Shown here: piece after piece, positions 9,451 to 17,787 of the stretch
How positions within the stretch are numbered: position 1 is the stretch's first letter
Layout of the letters: the number at the start of each line of letters is the position of its first letter
Origin: Sediminispirochaeta smaragdinae DSM 11293
Lineage (GTDB): Bacteria > Spirochaetota > Spirochaetia > DSM-16054 > Sediminispirochaetaceae
Reading direction: 5' to 3'
NCBI RefSeq assembly: GCF_000143985.1
Contig: NC_014364.1
Span: 3,844,001 to 3,908,000 of the forward strand
DNA length: 64,000 nucleotides
The notes under the pieces: generated by a model
The model's database searches: none
What the model saw: only the letters and a program-made list of their open reading frames with translations
Told to the model about the DNA's origin: nothing
Made by a program: the position numbers and the translations under genes

Positions 9451-10951
9451 GGCTACCCTGCACTCCAAAGGCTCCCGCCGTAACGGTTTCGATGTCGCAT
9501 TCGCTTCGTGCATACTCACCGGTGATCTGACCGTGGTACATAATGTAAATGCGGTCGCTCAGTTCTAGAATCTCTTCGAGATCGGAAGAGATAAGTAAGA
9601 CGCCGACCCCCTGAGCCGTCAGCGACCTGATGATGTTGTACACGTCAAGACGGGCTTCGGCATCGACACCCCTTGTCGGTTCGTCAAGGATGATCACGCT
9701 GGGATCACAGGCAATCACCCGTGAAAGTACCACCTTTTGCTGATTCCCGCCCGAAAGGGTCGATGCGACCTGATCGGGGCCAGCCACCTTTATTCTGAAC
9801 TGCTCGATGAAGCGTTTGGCAATGCCGTACTCTTTCCCCGACGACATGAATACCTTTCCGAAACGGTGGAGGATGCTGGAAGTCGTGGTAAAGTAATTGG
9901 GCTGTCCGAGAAAAATTCCGTGAGCCGCACGATCTTCCGGCACATAGACGAGCCCGGATTCCTGACAGCGGCCGGGGGTCCGGCCGTCGATTTCCTTGCC
10001 GGAAACAAAAACCTTGCCTGCACTTCCTCCGGTGATTCCCATGACAGCCTCTGCAAGTTCCGTCCGTCCCGCACCCACGACACCGGCAAGACCCACAATC
10101 TCCCCGCTTTTGACATTGAGCGAAACATCTTTGAAATCCTCGGAGCTGAAGCCCTGTAGTTCAAAAACGGTCTCATCACCGATGGATTGCCGCCTCTCTT
10201 CGCAAGGGTCCTCCCTGCCCGCCTTTCCTTCAGGTAACATGGCTTTGACCAACTTGATGTGATCAAGTTTAGAAGTCGCTTCACAAAGCACCATGTTCCC
10301 ATCCCGAAGAACACTCACCCGGTCCGAAATCTCAAGTATTTCATTAAGCCTGTGAGAGATGAAGAAGATGCCTATCCCCTGGGATTTGAGAACCCTCAAC
10401 CGCTCGAAAAGGGAGTTCACCTCTTTGAAGGTGAGGGTCGAGGTCGGCTCGTCCAGGATAAGCACTCTGGCCTTGCGGATAAGACCGCGAATGATTTCGA
10501 GCAGCTGCTGTTGTGCTATGCTCAAAGCCCCCGCAAGCTCTGAGAGATCCTCGCAAAAGCCAAGGGCTTCTCCTATTCGGACAATCTCCCTGGTCATATC
10601 GCCGACCTTACACCCCGTCCCCAAGATGACATTCTCTTCGATACTGAGGTGGGGAAAGATCTGAGGCTCCTGTGGAACCAGATAGATGTGCCCCATATGG
10701 GCCTGCGAGGGGTTTTGGAAGACCACCTCTTCTCCGTCCACAAGGATCGTCCCGGCATCACGACCATAGATCCCGGAAACGATCTTCATGAGGGTCGACT
10801 TTCCCGAGCCGTTTCCCCCGAGTAAAGCGTGGATCTCCCCCTCCCGAAGGGTCATATTGACCCCTTTGAGAACAGAAACACCGCTGAAGGATTTCCAGAT
10901 ATTTGAGAGCACCAAGATTTCCTCTTTTTGCTTCTCTTCCGCAGTTTCCAT
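9443..10951 (-). CDS. lsrA: AI-2 ABC transporter ATPase LsrA
   Basis: 502-residue double ATPase of the RbsA/LsrA type. The first nucleotide-binding domain has Walker A GGNGSGKST (45-53), a LSIAQQQLLEI signature in place of LSGGQ, and Walker B VLILDEPTSTL. The second has a degenerate P-loop VVGAGRTELAE, a LSGGNQQKVVLS signature and VIILDEPTRGVD. This asymmetric pair is normal for the family. It is the second gene of the operon, 17 nt after lsrF. Confidence 0.92.
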   Translation of the reverse strand: METAEEKQKEEILVLSNIWKSFSGVSVLKGVNMTLREGEIHALLGGNGSGKSTLMKIVSGIYGRDAGTILVDGEEVVFQNPSQAHMGHIYLVPQEPQIFPHLSIEENVILGTGCKVGDMTREIVRIGEALGFCEDLSELAGALSIAQQQLLEIIRGLIRKARVLILDEPTSTLTFKEVNSLFERLRVLKSQGIGIFFISHRLNEILEISDRVSVLRDGNMVLCEATSKLDHIKLVKAMLPEGKAGREDPCEERRQSIGDETVFELQGFSSEDFKDVSLNVKSGEIVGLAGVVGAGRTELAEAVMGITGGSAGKVFVSGKEIDGRTPGRCQESGLVYVPEDRAAHGIFLGQPNYFTTTSSILHRFGKVFMSSGKEYGIAKRFIEQFRIKVAGPDQVASTLSGGNQQKVVLSRVIACDPSVIILDEPTRGVDAEARLDVYNIIRSLTAQGVGVLLISSDLEEILELSDRIYIMYHGQITGEYARSECDIETVTAGAFGVQGSHV

Positions 10952-10968
10952 ATGACCTCGATTCCGTT

Positions 10969-11835
10969 TTAGTGAAGCTTGCTATCTTCGATATCCCGGG
11001 CTGTTACCTTGAACAGTTCAACACGCTTTGTCTCTTCATTACAAAGATCGTTGGTATACTCGAGGGCCTGTTTCACAGAAAAGTTTTCATGGATGATTTT
11101 CTGTACCCCCTGGATAATCGCCGAGGGATACTCGGACTGCCAGATGTTCCTTCCCATATCCACTCCGATGGCTCCTTCCTGGATCGATCGGTAACAAAGG
11201 GTCAGTACATCCTCGTAGGTATCAAGCTTCGGCCCTCCGGCGACCACGATGGGAACAGGGGTCTTCGTCACGACCTCTTCAAAACCGTCACAATAGTAGG
11301 TCTTGACGATATCGGCTCCCAACTCGGCTGCAATCCGCGAAGCGTGAGCAAGGTAGCGCTTCTCTTTTTTATCTTTCAGCGCCTTTCCTACCGCAGTCAC
11401 GCCGAGGACCGGCAGATCAAAGCGTGCCGCATCGCTGATCATCGTACTTAGATTGAGAATGGTCTGATGAGAGTGCTCGGCACCGACAAAAATGGAAACG
11501 GCAACGGCGGAGGCATTGAGCCTGACCGCTTCTTCTGCGGTGAGGATAAGCCCTTCATCATCGATATCCTTATCTAAGATGGTATTACCACCGGAAGCCC
11601 GCAAAACACAGCCCTTGCCAAAATCGGGATCTATACTACTTGTCAGGACACCTGGGCTGAGCATCAGGGAATCGGTATACGGAAGTAACTTCTCAATGGC
11701 CTTCGACGGAACCTCCATGCCGGTGGTCGGCCCCATGAAATAGCCATGATCGATGGCAAGCATCAAGGCCCTGCCATCACCCTTCACAATCTGAGAAAGA
11801 CGACGTTTTTTTCCCCAAGAGATATTGTCAAACAT
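10969..11835 (-). CDS. lsrF: AI-2 processing thiolase/aldolase LsrF
   Basis: 288-residue class I aldolase-fold enzyme. In enteric bacteria LsrF transfers an acetyl group from 3-hydroxy-5-phosphonooxypentane-2,4-dione to CoA. The likely catalytic lysine is K178 in ADIVKTYYCDGF. LAIDHGYFMGPTTGME and the C-terminal GVDMGRNIWQSEYP phosphate loop fit the LsrF/DhnA family. It is the first gene of the lsr operon here, whereas in E. coli it comes near the end. A GGAGAG sequence precedes the ATG. Confidence 0.9.
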   Translation of the reverse strand: MFDNISWGKKRRLSQIVKGDGRALMLAIDHGYFMGPTTGMEVPSKAIEKLLPYTDSLMLSPGVLTSSIDPDFGKGCVLRASGGNTILDKDIDDEGLILTAEEAVRLNASAVAVSIFVGAEHSHQTILNLSTMISDAARFDLPVLGVTAVGKALKDKKEKRYLAHASRIAAELGADIVKTYYCDGFEEVVTKTPVPIVVAGGPKLDTYEDVLTLCYRSIQEGAIGVDMGRNIWQSEYPSAIIQGVQKIIHENFSVKQALEYTNDLCNEETKRVELFKVTARDIEDSKLH

Positions 11836-11853
11836 AAGCTCTCCTATTTGTAG

Positions 11854-11881
11854 TTGTATTACAAGATTATTTGTTACAAAT
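11854..11881. promoter_or_regulatory. Paired palindromes, probable LsrR operators
   Basis: Two perfect odd-length palindromes lie side by side: TTGTATTACAA (11854-11864) and ATTTGTTACAAAT (11869-11881). They share the half-site TTGT/ACAA and their centres are about 16 bp apart. Related TTGTTACA and TTTGT half-sites continue toward lsrR (11943-11970). The position between the lsrF promoter and its start codon suggests repression by LsrR, relieved by phospho-AI-2. Confidence 0.6.
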
Positions 11882-11883
11882 TA

Positions 11884-11912
11884 ATTTAAACATATGATAT
11901 TTTATTTGTCAA
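11884..11912 (-). promoter_or_regulatory. lsrF operon promoter
   Basis: On the minus strand a consensus -35 TTGACA (11912-11907) is followed after 17 bp by a weaker -10 TTAAAT (11889-11884). The two palindromes described next lie between this promoter and the lsrF start, a typical repressor position. Confidence 0.6.
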
Positions 11913-11958
11913 CATTTTGTTTTATACAAATTATCATTTTTAATTGTTACATTTGTTA

Positions 11959-11987
11959 TTTACATTTGTTTTTTCATCATGTATACT
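11959..11987 (+). promoter_or_regulatory. lsrR promoter
   Basis: TTTACA (11959-11964), a 17-bp spacer and TATACT (11982-11987) form a good sigma-70-type promoter. It leaves a leader of about 55 nt before the lsrR ATG at 12049, and TTGT-type half-sites overlap the -35 region. Confidence 0.6.
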
Positions 11988-12048
11988 TTTATTGAATTTT
12001 TACGAAACTACAGGTAAGGTAGAAATCAAGCACAACGAGGACGCAGGT

Positions 12049-13032
12049 ATGGTTACCATCGAAAAAGAGGAGTATCGAAAGGCCCTTTTGGCAAAGATTG
12101 CCTATTTGTACTACAACGAAGGCAAGAACCAGCAGGAAATATCAACGGAGGTGGGAATTGCCCGTCCCATCATCTCAAAAATGCTGAATGAAGCCAGAGA
12201 AACTCATATCGTCGAAATTCGGGTTAAGCATCCCTGGACCTCGCAAAGTCTTGAAACGGAGATCATACAAAGGTTTGGTCTGAAAGAGGCCAGAATCATC
12301 GTCTGCCAAAATGAAGAGACCGACTGCAGCATGGCCGACCTGGGAAGGGTTGCAGCGGACTACTTCAACAGTGTTGTCCGTCCGGATTCAATCATCGGAA
12401 TTTCCTGGGGAAAAGCCTTACGGGAGATGCTTCGCTGCATCGAACAAAGAGAACTTCCAGATGCCAAGGTCATCCAGCTCATCGGCGCATCAGGGTCGGA
12501 AATTGTCACCACCGACGGCCCCCGCTACGCCCAGATGCTCGCCGAAAGACTAAGCTGCTCCAGCTTTTATCTTCATGTTCCCCTGGTGGTCGAAAGCGAA
12601 TCGGTACGCAACGCTCTTTTACAGGATATCAGAATCCACAACACCCTTGCCAATGCGAGGAAGGCTAATATCACCTTCGTGGGAATCGGCTATACCGAAG
12701 ACATTGATAACTACAGTCTCCTTCGAACCGGATACATAACAAAGGATGAGCTGCGCAAGCTTATAAAAGAAGGTGCGATCGGTGATATTTGTGCCCGCCA
12801 CTTCGATATAGAAGGCAATTATCTCGACACGGACTTCGACCGCAGGACCATAGGAATCAGTTTAGAGGATCTTAGGCAGATCGATACGGTTGTCGGGGTC
12901 TCGGGAAACAGTGTCAAGGCACCGGCCCTCTACGGCGCCCTGAGGGGAGGGTATCTCAATGTGCTGATTACCGACAGTGCGACTGCGATAGCCCTCATAA
13001 AGATAGACGAAAAAAGAAAGAAGAAAGCATAA
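12049..13032 (+). CDS. lsrR: LsrR, SorC-family repressor of the lsr operon
   Basis: 327-residue regulator with an N-terminal helix-turn-helix (about 15-55; NQQEISTEVGIARPIISKMLNEA) and a C-terminal SorC sugar-phosphate-binding domain (GISWGKALREM, LIGASGSE, VGIGYTED, VVGVSGNSVKAPALYGALRGGYLNVLITD). The start at 12049 is preceded by GAGGACGCAGGT. A longer frame opening at 11944 is rejected because it runs through the promoter region. LsrR proteins bind phospho-AI-2 and then release DNA. It is divergent from lsrF and overlaps the next gene by 1 nt. Confidence 0.9.
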   Translation: MVTIEKEEYRKALLAKIAYLYYNEGKNQQEISTEVGIARPIISKMLNEARETHIVEIRVKHPWTSQSLETEIIQRFGLKEARIIVCQNEETDCSMADLGRVAADYFNSVVRPDSIIGISWGKALREMLRCIEQRELPDAKVIQLIGASGSEIVTTDGPRYAQMLAERLSCSSFYLHVPLVVESESVRNALLQDIRIHNTLANARKANITFVGIGYTEDIDNYSLLRTGYITKDELRKLIKEGAIGDICARHFDIEGNYLDTDFDRRTIGISLEDLRQIDTVVGVSGNSVKAPALYGALRGGYLNVLITDSATAIALIKIDEKRKKKA

Positions 13033-13982
13033 TGAAAGAGCAGTTTCTATCGATTATAATCACCATCGGCCCGATTCTCATTCTGCTTATCAGCGGCATG
13101 CTGTTACGGACCATGCACGTCATAGACCCAACGCATGTTCAAGGGCTCCAGATTTTGGTCCTCAAAGTGATCCTTCCTTCCGCCCTTTTTTTGACCTTCC
13201 TCGATATGCGCCTGCAAGGCAATTATATTCTGCTGCCCCTCTTTGCCTTTTTTCTTTGTGTGGTAACCTATGCCTACGGTTTCGCTATGAGGAAGAAGTT
13301 TCATGAACCTCCAGCCTTTCGCTACCTCATGAGCTCTTTTGAATTCGGGATGATGGGCATCACCCTTTTTGTCGCAGCCTTCGGGCAGCAACAGCTTGGG
13401 AAGATTGCCATTATAGGGCTCGGCCAGGAGTTCTTCGTCTGGTTTATCATGGTCCCGTCGCTAAGCGGGCTTACCGGCTCCCGCTCAGATACAACGAAAG
13501 TAATCAAAAGCTTTGTGACCAATCCGGCCCTCGTCGCTATATTTGCCGGCCTCGTTCTTAACATAAGCGGTTTTCCAAGGTGGGGAGAAGATACCCTTCC
13601 CGCCCGCCTTCTGATATCGACCCTAAAAAGCCTAAGTCCAGCCTTGGTTCCCATGATTCTGATCATCATAGGCTACAACATGGATTTTAAACCACGCTAC
13701 ATGAAACAAGCGGCCATGATTTTTCTGCAAAGAATCATCATCATGGGCCCCCTTGCACTACTTTTCATCATTTTTATTATGGGGCCGGTCCTCCATCTTG
13801 ATCGCTTTTTTCTTTACGCCGTCATCACCCTGATCATCCTTCCACCGCCCTTTGTCATTCCGCTTTTCCTTCCCCAAAAAAGAGAGGGGGAGATTCCTCA
13901 GATTAATGGGGTTCTGATGGGGTATACACTGTTGACTGTTGCAGCTTTCTGCCTCTTTGTGGTGATTGTTGATCTTCAGTAG
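13032..13982 (+). CDS. AEC-family membrane carrier
   Basis: 316-residue integral membrane protein with about ten hydrophobic segments and no signal peptide. The spacing of two five-helix halves, the N-terminal PILILLISGMLLRTMHVID and the PALVAIFAGLVLNISGF segment resemble the auxin efflux carrier (AEC) family, which export or exchange small organic acids. The ATG shares one base with the lsrR stop (TAATG), so it is co-transcribed with lsrR. Enteric lsr loci have no such partner. A role in exporting an AI-2 product is possible but unproven. Its stop codon is the insertion point of the MITE-like element that follows. Confidence 0.75.
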   Translation: MKEQFLSIIITIGPILILLISGMLLRTMHVIDPTHVQGLQILVLKVILPSALFLTFLDMRLQGNYILLPLFAFFLCVVTYAYGFAMRKKFHEPPAFRYLMSSFEFGMMGITLFVAAFGQQQLGKIAIIGLGQEFFVWFIMVPSLSGLTGSRSDTTKVIKSFVTNPALVAIFAGLVLNISGFPRWGEDTLPARLLISTLKSLSPALVPMILIIIGYNMDFKPRYMKQAAMIFLQRIIIMGPLALLFIIFIMGPVLHLDRFFLYAVITLIILPPPFVIPLFLPQKREGEIPQINGVLMGYTLLTVAAFCLFVVIVDLQ

Positions 13983-14125
13983 TGTCAGGAATCGTGGTGA
14001 TTTTATGCCGTTTTTGCCGGAAACAGCCTTATGTTTCCGGCAGTACCTGATTTTTCGTACCTGTCTCTTTGTAACTGACAGGATGAAAAGAAATTGGGGT
14101 GCCTTGATCACCACGATTCGGAACA
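13983..14125. repeat. MITE-like element, full-length copy 1 (143 bp)
   Basis: Terminal arms 13989-14001 and 14107-14119 (GAATCGTGGTGAT and complement) are perfect, and the right end continues to GGAACA. Inside are two further hairpins: TGCCGGAAAC (14015-14024) with its complement at 14033-14042, and CCTGTC (14060-14065) with GACAGG (14077-14082). GTAG flanks it on both sides (13979-13982, 14126-14129), the left one including the stop of the AEC gene. Read against the reverse complement of the copy at 21920-22062 it has the same length and recognisable internal similarity. The arms carry a compensated C/G change relative to that copy. Confidence 0.75.
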
Positions 14126-14207
14126 GTAGGGAACGACCACCACTCTGGACAGGATTCACCATTCCCATCACAATATAGCCACCCCATCCTATGGAGAGGT
14201 TCGCCAC

Positions 14208-14978
14208 ATGAAAACCCTACAAGCCCCACTCCTTTTTTCGCTTGAAGGCAAAGTCGCCCTCGTAACAGGCGGCGGTGTCAATATCGGACGGGGTATTAGC
14301 CGTACCCTGGCCGAAGCGGGAGCCAAGGTGCTGGTTGCCTATCATTCATCATCCTCTGCGGCCGAAAAAACCGTTCAGGAAATTAACAACGAGGGAGGAC
14401 TCGCCGAAGCTTTCCGCGTCGATGTCTCGGAGGAGAAAGCGGTAGAAGCTCTTTTCGGAGAAATTCTGAAAAAAGAGGGTGCGCTCGATATCCTGGTGAA
14501 CAACAGCGGAGTCCTATCTTTATCGGAGCAGAGCGAGTTGTCGGTGGCCGAATGGGACCGAATATTCGGTATAAATGCCCGGGGAGTCTTTCTTTGCTGC
14601 AGGGAGGCAGCGAAGAGCATGCATCCGGGATCTGCCATCGTCAATGTGGCAAGCATCAATGCCATTCACCCCGGTTTCGGCAAAAGTGCCCATTACGATG
14701 CCACAAAGGGAGCCGTGGCAGCCTACACTCGCAGCTTGGCAGCCGAACTCGGCCCTTCGGGGATACGAGTGAACGCAGTCGCTCCCGGACTTATCGATTC
14801 ACCACAGCTGAGAAAACGCGCTCCCGAACTTGTGGAATCTGTAGTCCGAAGAAGCCCTTTGGGACGCCTATCGCTCCCCGAAGATATTGGAGCAGGGGTG
14901 TTATTCCTTGCCTCAAGGGCCTCAGGCAACATCACTGGGCAGCTACTCGTTATCGACGGAGGCTACCTGCTTAGCTAA
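14208..14978 (+). CDS. Short-chain dehydrogenase/reductase
   Basis: 256-residue classical SDR. The NAD(P) motif is TGGGVNIG (20-27), NNSG follows at about 98-101, and the catalytic residues are S149, Y163 and K167 in YDATK. The C-terminal GRLSLPEDIGAGVLFLAS and DGGYLL are typical. The start is fixed by GGAGAGG seven nt upstream. It is convergent with the KDG kinase gene, so a role in gluconate or uronate metabolism is plausible, but the substrate is not readable. It stands alone between two copies of the MITE-like repeat. Confidence 0.85.
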   Translation: MKTLQAPLLFSLEGKVALVTGGGVNIGRGISRTLAEAGAKVLVAYHSSSSAAEKTVQEINNEGGLAEAFRVDVSEEKAVEALFGEILKKEGALDILVNNSGVLSLSEQSELSVAEWDRIFGINARGVFLCCREAAKSMHPGSAIVNVASINAIHPGFGKSAHYDATKGAVAAYTRSLAAELGPSGIRVNAVAPGLIDSPQLRKRAPELVESVVRRSPLGRLSLPEDIGAGVLFLASRASGNITGQLLVIDGGYLLS

Positions 14979-14996
14979 GGCATATTACATTTTCAG

Positions 14997-15054
14997 TGTT
15001 CCGAATCCTGGTGGTGATGGAATTATGTCTCTTCAAGCACCATGATTCGGAACA
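14997..15054. repeat. MITE-like element, short derivative (58 bp)
   Basis: Arms TGTTCCGAATCCTGGTG (14997-15013) and complement (15038-15054) pair with one mismatch around a 24-nt loop. The right end is followed by GTAG, as in the full copies; the left flank is TCAG. It keeps the terminal repeats of the 143-bp element and lacks most of the interior. It lies between the convergent SDR and KDG kinase genes, where it could also act as a hairpin on transcripts from both sides. Confidence 0.7.
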
Positions 15055-15074
15055 GTAGATAAAAAAAGCCCCGG

Positions 15075-16139
15075 CTATCGGCGAACCCTCCCCGAGCCGT
15101 CTCCCGACATAAGCCGAAGCACCTCCTGTCTGGAGACAAGGTTGAGATCACCGGAGATCGAATGTTTAAGGCAGCCTGCGGCAACGGCAAATTCCAGGGC
15201 CTCTTGCTCATCATCAAGACACAAGGAACCGTAAATAAGTCCGGCGGCAAAGGCATCGCCACCTCCTACACGATCAACGATATCGCGGATCTCATATCTG
15301 CGGCTCATATAGATATCGCCGCGAGTGGCAAGCAAAGCCGACCAACCGTTGGAATCGGCGCTCCTGGCCTCACGTAAGGTGATGGCCAGTTTGGAAAGAT
15401 TGGGATAACGACCGAGCACAAGGGAGGCAAGATCCCGATAGCGGTCGACTTCAAGGCCACCGGAAGAAACATCGATATCCAGGCCGATGCCCAAAGAGTG
15501 CTGGCAGTCCTCCTCATTGGCGACGGCAATATCGACATACGGGAGAAGCTCCCCCATCACCTGTGGGGCACTTTTCCCGTATTTCCATAGCTTTTTGCGG
15601 AAATTAAGATCGCAGGAAACGGTAAGCCCCATCTCTTTTGCAGTCCGAACCGCCGCGATACTGAGTGCGGCCGCCGTCTCCGATATGGCAGGGGTAATGC
15701 CGGTGATATGAAACCAGCTAGCTCCCGCAAAAAGGGCGCTGAGATCAACCTCTTCCCGCCGAAGCAGAGCTATTGCAGAACCGGAACGATCGTAGAGCAC
15801 GTTGCTGGCCCGCTGGTTGGCACCGGTCTCAAGAAAATAGATGCCGATGCGCTCACCCTGCCGTATAATCGCAGAGGTATCGACGCCTCGTCGACGCAAC
15901 TCTCCCACTGCGGCATCCCCCAGGGGGCCCTCGGGCAGTGCGGTGAAAAATGCCGCATCAAGGCCGAAAGAAGCAAGAGAAACGGCAACATTGGCCTCTC
16001 CTCCGCCGAAACTCGCCTCAAGAAAGGGCGTTTGCAAAAGCCTTGTGTGGCCGGGACTGGTAAGTCGCAGCATGATTTCGCCCAGGGTAACGACCCTTGT
16101 ATTGGCTGCAGAAGTCGCTTTTTGATCAAACATCCGCAA
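15075..16139 (-). CDS. kdgK: 2-keto-3-deoxygluconate kinase (PfkB family)
   Basis: 354-residue ribokinase-family sugar kinase. An N-terminal ASFGGGEANVAVSLASFG glycine motif and the C-terminal catalytic GGGDAFAAGLIYG are present, with SCDLNFRKKLW, typical of KDG kinases. It overlaps the KDPG aldolase gene by 14 nt. Together they convert KDG to KDPG and then to pyruvate and glyceraldehyde-3-phosphate. Met3 is an alternative start. A second kinase of the same subfamily lies at 31426. Confidence 0.82.
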   Translation of the reverse strand: MRMFDQKATSAANTRVVTLGEIMLRLTSPGHTRLLQTPFLEASFGGGEANVAVSLASFGLDAAFFTALPEGPLGDAAVGELRRRGVDTSAIIRQGERIGIYFLETGANQRASNVLYDRSGSAIALLRREEVDLSALFAGASWFHITGITPAISETAAALSIAAVRTAKEMGLTVSCDLNFRKKLWKYGKSAPQVMGELLPYVDIAVANEEDCQHSLGIGLDIDVSSGGLEVDRYRDLASLVLGRYPNLSKLAITLREARSADSNGWSALLATRGDIYMSRRYEIRDIVDRVGGGDAFAAGLIYGSLCLDDEQEALEFAVAAGCLKHSISGDLNLVSRQEVLRLMSGDGSGRVRR

Positions 16140-16758
16140 CTCCCCTCACAAGATTCAGACTCTTTCTGACCTCCGCCGCAATGCCTTCGGCCGTACCGGC
16201 CTTGGTGAGCCAGCTGCCGCCGCAGGCCGATACCATGGGAAGAGCAAGGTACTCCCTCACATTATCAAGGCTGATACCACCAGAGGGTAAAAAGTGTATC
16301 TGAGGATACACAGGAGCAACAGCCTTGAGAAATCGCACTCCCCCCGAAACCTCGGCAGGGAAGAACTTCAAAACCGACAACCCTTTTTCAAGAGCCCATT
16401 CGATCTGACTCGGGTTGGAAACCCCCGGAATTATTACGGTCCCGGTACGAAGAACATGATCAACAAGACTTGGATTGAAACCGGGAGACACAATAAACCG
16501 AGCACCTGCCGAACGTGCGGCATCGGCCTGGGACGGGGTAAGAACAGTTCCCGCTCCGACTAAAAGTTCCGGGAATTCTTTACAAAGGAGCGCTATTCCC
16601 GCCTCGGCATATTCCGAACGAAAGGTTATCTCAGCAATAGGAAGCCCCCCATCACACAACCCCTTTCCAATACAGCGAGCATCTTCAAGATGTTCCAGTT
16701 TGATAACAGGAATAAGCCCATAGGGCCGTATGGCCTGTAAAAATTGATCACTGTTCAT
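16126..16758 (-). CDS. eda: KDPG/KHG aldolase
   Basis: 210-residue class I aldolase of the Entner-Doudoroff pathway. The Schiff-base lysine is K131 in VLKFFPAEVSGG. The general-acid/base and phosphate motifs EITFRS (E43, R47), VGAGTVLT and SPGFNP are all in place. It is the first gene of a two-gene operon with kdgK, with its own start 151 nt from the divergent SAM hydrolase gene. Confidence 0.93.
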   Translation of the reverse strand: MNSDQFLQAIRPYGLIPVIKLEHLEDARCIGKGLCDGGLPIAEITFRSEYAEAGIALLCKEFPELLVGAGTVLTPSQADAARSAGARFIVSPGFNPSLVDHVLRTGTVIIPGVSNPSQIEWALEKGLSVLKFFPAEVSGGVRFLKAVAPVYPQIHFLPSGGISLDNVREYLALPMVSACGGSWLTKAGTAEGIAAEVRKSLNLVRGVADV

Positions 16759-16874
16759 ACATAGAGCATACTCGTAAAGCCCATTTCAAACAAGTTCGAT
16801 CATGTCTGTTGCTATCAACAAGATGTCGGCAACTATACCGATCATCTCCCGATAGCCATTCCTTCGTATCAATC

Positions 16875-16903
16875 TTGCAACATCCCCCCATCTTGCGTAT
16901 CAT
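16875..16903 (+). promoter_or_regulatory. Promoter of the SAM hydrolase-ECF operon
   Basis: TTGCAA (16875-16880), a 17-bp spacer and TATCAT (16898-16903). The expected transcription start, about 7 bp after the -10, falls on the A of the ATG at 16910. No Shine-Dalgarno sequence precedes that ATG. This predicts a leaderless mRNA. Confidence 0.5.
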
Positions 16904-16909
16904 TCATGC

Positions 16910-17758
16910 ATGAGAAAGACAAACGGCAGCCTTGTGTTTCAAAGCGACTTCGGAACCATCGACGGTGCGGTCAGCGCCATGTACGGTGTGGCGGAAGCGG
17001 TTAGCGATAATCTGAAATTGTACGATCTTACCCATGAGATTCCGCAGTTCAACATCTGGGAGGCCAGTTACCGTCTGATTCAGACCATCGAATATTGGCG
17101 GCCGGGAACGGTCTTTGTGTCGGTGGTGGATCCCGGGGTCGGCACCAGCAGGAAAAGCGTGGTGGCCCTGGCACAAAGCGGCCACTACATCGTCACGCCC
17201 GACAACGGAACCCTGACGCATATATCCGAATCCATCGGCATTACCGCCATGCGCGAGATAGAAGAGAGTATCAACCGCCTCGGCGGCAGCGAAAAGAGCT
17301 ACACCTTTCACGGCCGGGATGTCTACGCCTATACCGGGGCCAGACTTGCCTCGGGAGTGATCACCTTTGAACAGATTGGGCCTGAGCTTGCGCCGGAACC
17401 TGTCACCATCGCTCATCAGCCTGCGGAACTAAAGGATGGAATCATCACCGCAAGTATCGACATCCTCGACGCCCGTTACGGAAGCCTCTGGACCAATGTT
17501 CCCCGGACCATGTTCGAAGAGCTCGGGGTCGAATACGGCCATACGGTATTGGTGGAGATCAGCAAATACGGCAACACCGTATACGGGAACCGGCTTATCT
17601 TCGGTAAATCCTTCAGCGACGCGGCAATCGGCCAGTCGCTGGTCTACATCAATTCACTGCTGAACGTGGGTATTGCCGTGAATCAGGGAAACTTCTCCAG
17701 GGCCCACAACATCGAGTCCGGGCGGGGCTGGGTGGTGCGTCTGTCCAAGGGTGATTAA
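16910..17758 (+). CDS. SAM hydrolase (DUF62/SAM hydroxide adenosyltransferase), copy 1
   Basis: 282 residues. The family hydrolyses S-adenosylmethionine to adenosine and methionine, related to fluorinase and chlorinase. The conserved Asp-Arg-His set is D74 and R81 in VVDPGVGTSRK and H134 in TFHGRDVYA, with the same D-to-R spacing as the archaeal enzyme. QSDFGTIDGAVSAMYGV and IVTPDNGTLTHI are also family motifs. The fluorinase-specific insert is not evident. It is the first of two tandem paralogues, followed by a complete ECF transporter in the same direction. Confidence 0.9.
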   Translation: MRKTNGSLVFQSDFGTIDGAVSAMYGVAEAVSDNLKLYDLTHEIPQFNIWEASYRLIQTIEYWRPGTVFVSVVDPGVGTSRKSVVALAQSGHYIVTPDNGTLTHISESIGITAMREIEESINRLGGSEKSYTFHGRDVYAYTGARLASGVITFEQIGPELAPEPVTIAHQPAELKDGIITASIDILDARYGSLWTNVPRTMFEELGVEYGHTVLVEISKYGNTVYGNRLIFGKSFSDAAIGQSLVYINSLLNVGIAVNQGNFSRAHNIESGRGWVVRLSKGD

Positions 17759-17787
17759 CGCAAAAACAATAATACAAGAGGCAAGCT

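Noticed and set aside
11944-12048. Longer N-terminus for LsrR
   Set aside because: It would run through the promoter and operator-like region, and the RBS and family alignment point to 12049.
13983-14125. Integron attC site
   Set aside because: The element has conserved arms and variable interior, but ends are GTTCC...GGAAC with no GTTRRRY/RYYYAAC core, and no integrase or cassette array is nearby.
13983-15054. Composite transposon carrying the SDR gene
   Set aside because: Two repeat copies flank the gene, but they differ in length and interior, and the full copy has its own GTAG flanks, so independent insertion is simpler.
14997-15054. Ordinary Rho-independent terminator
   Set aside because: No T-tract follows the stem on either strand, and the arms match the terminal repeats of the two full elements.
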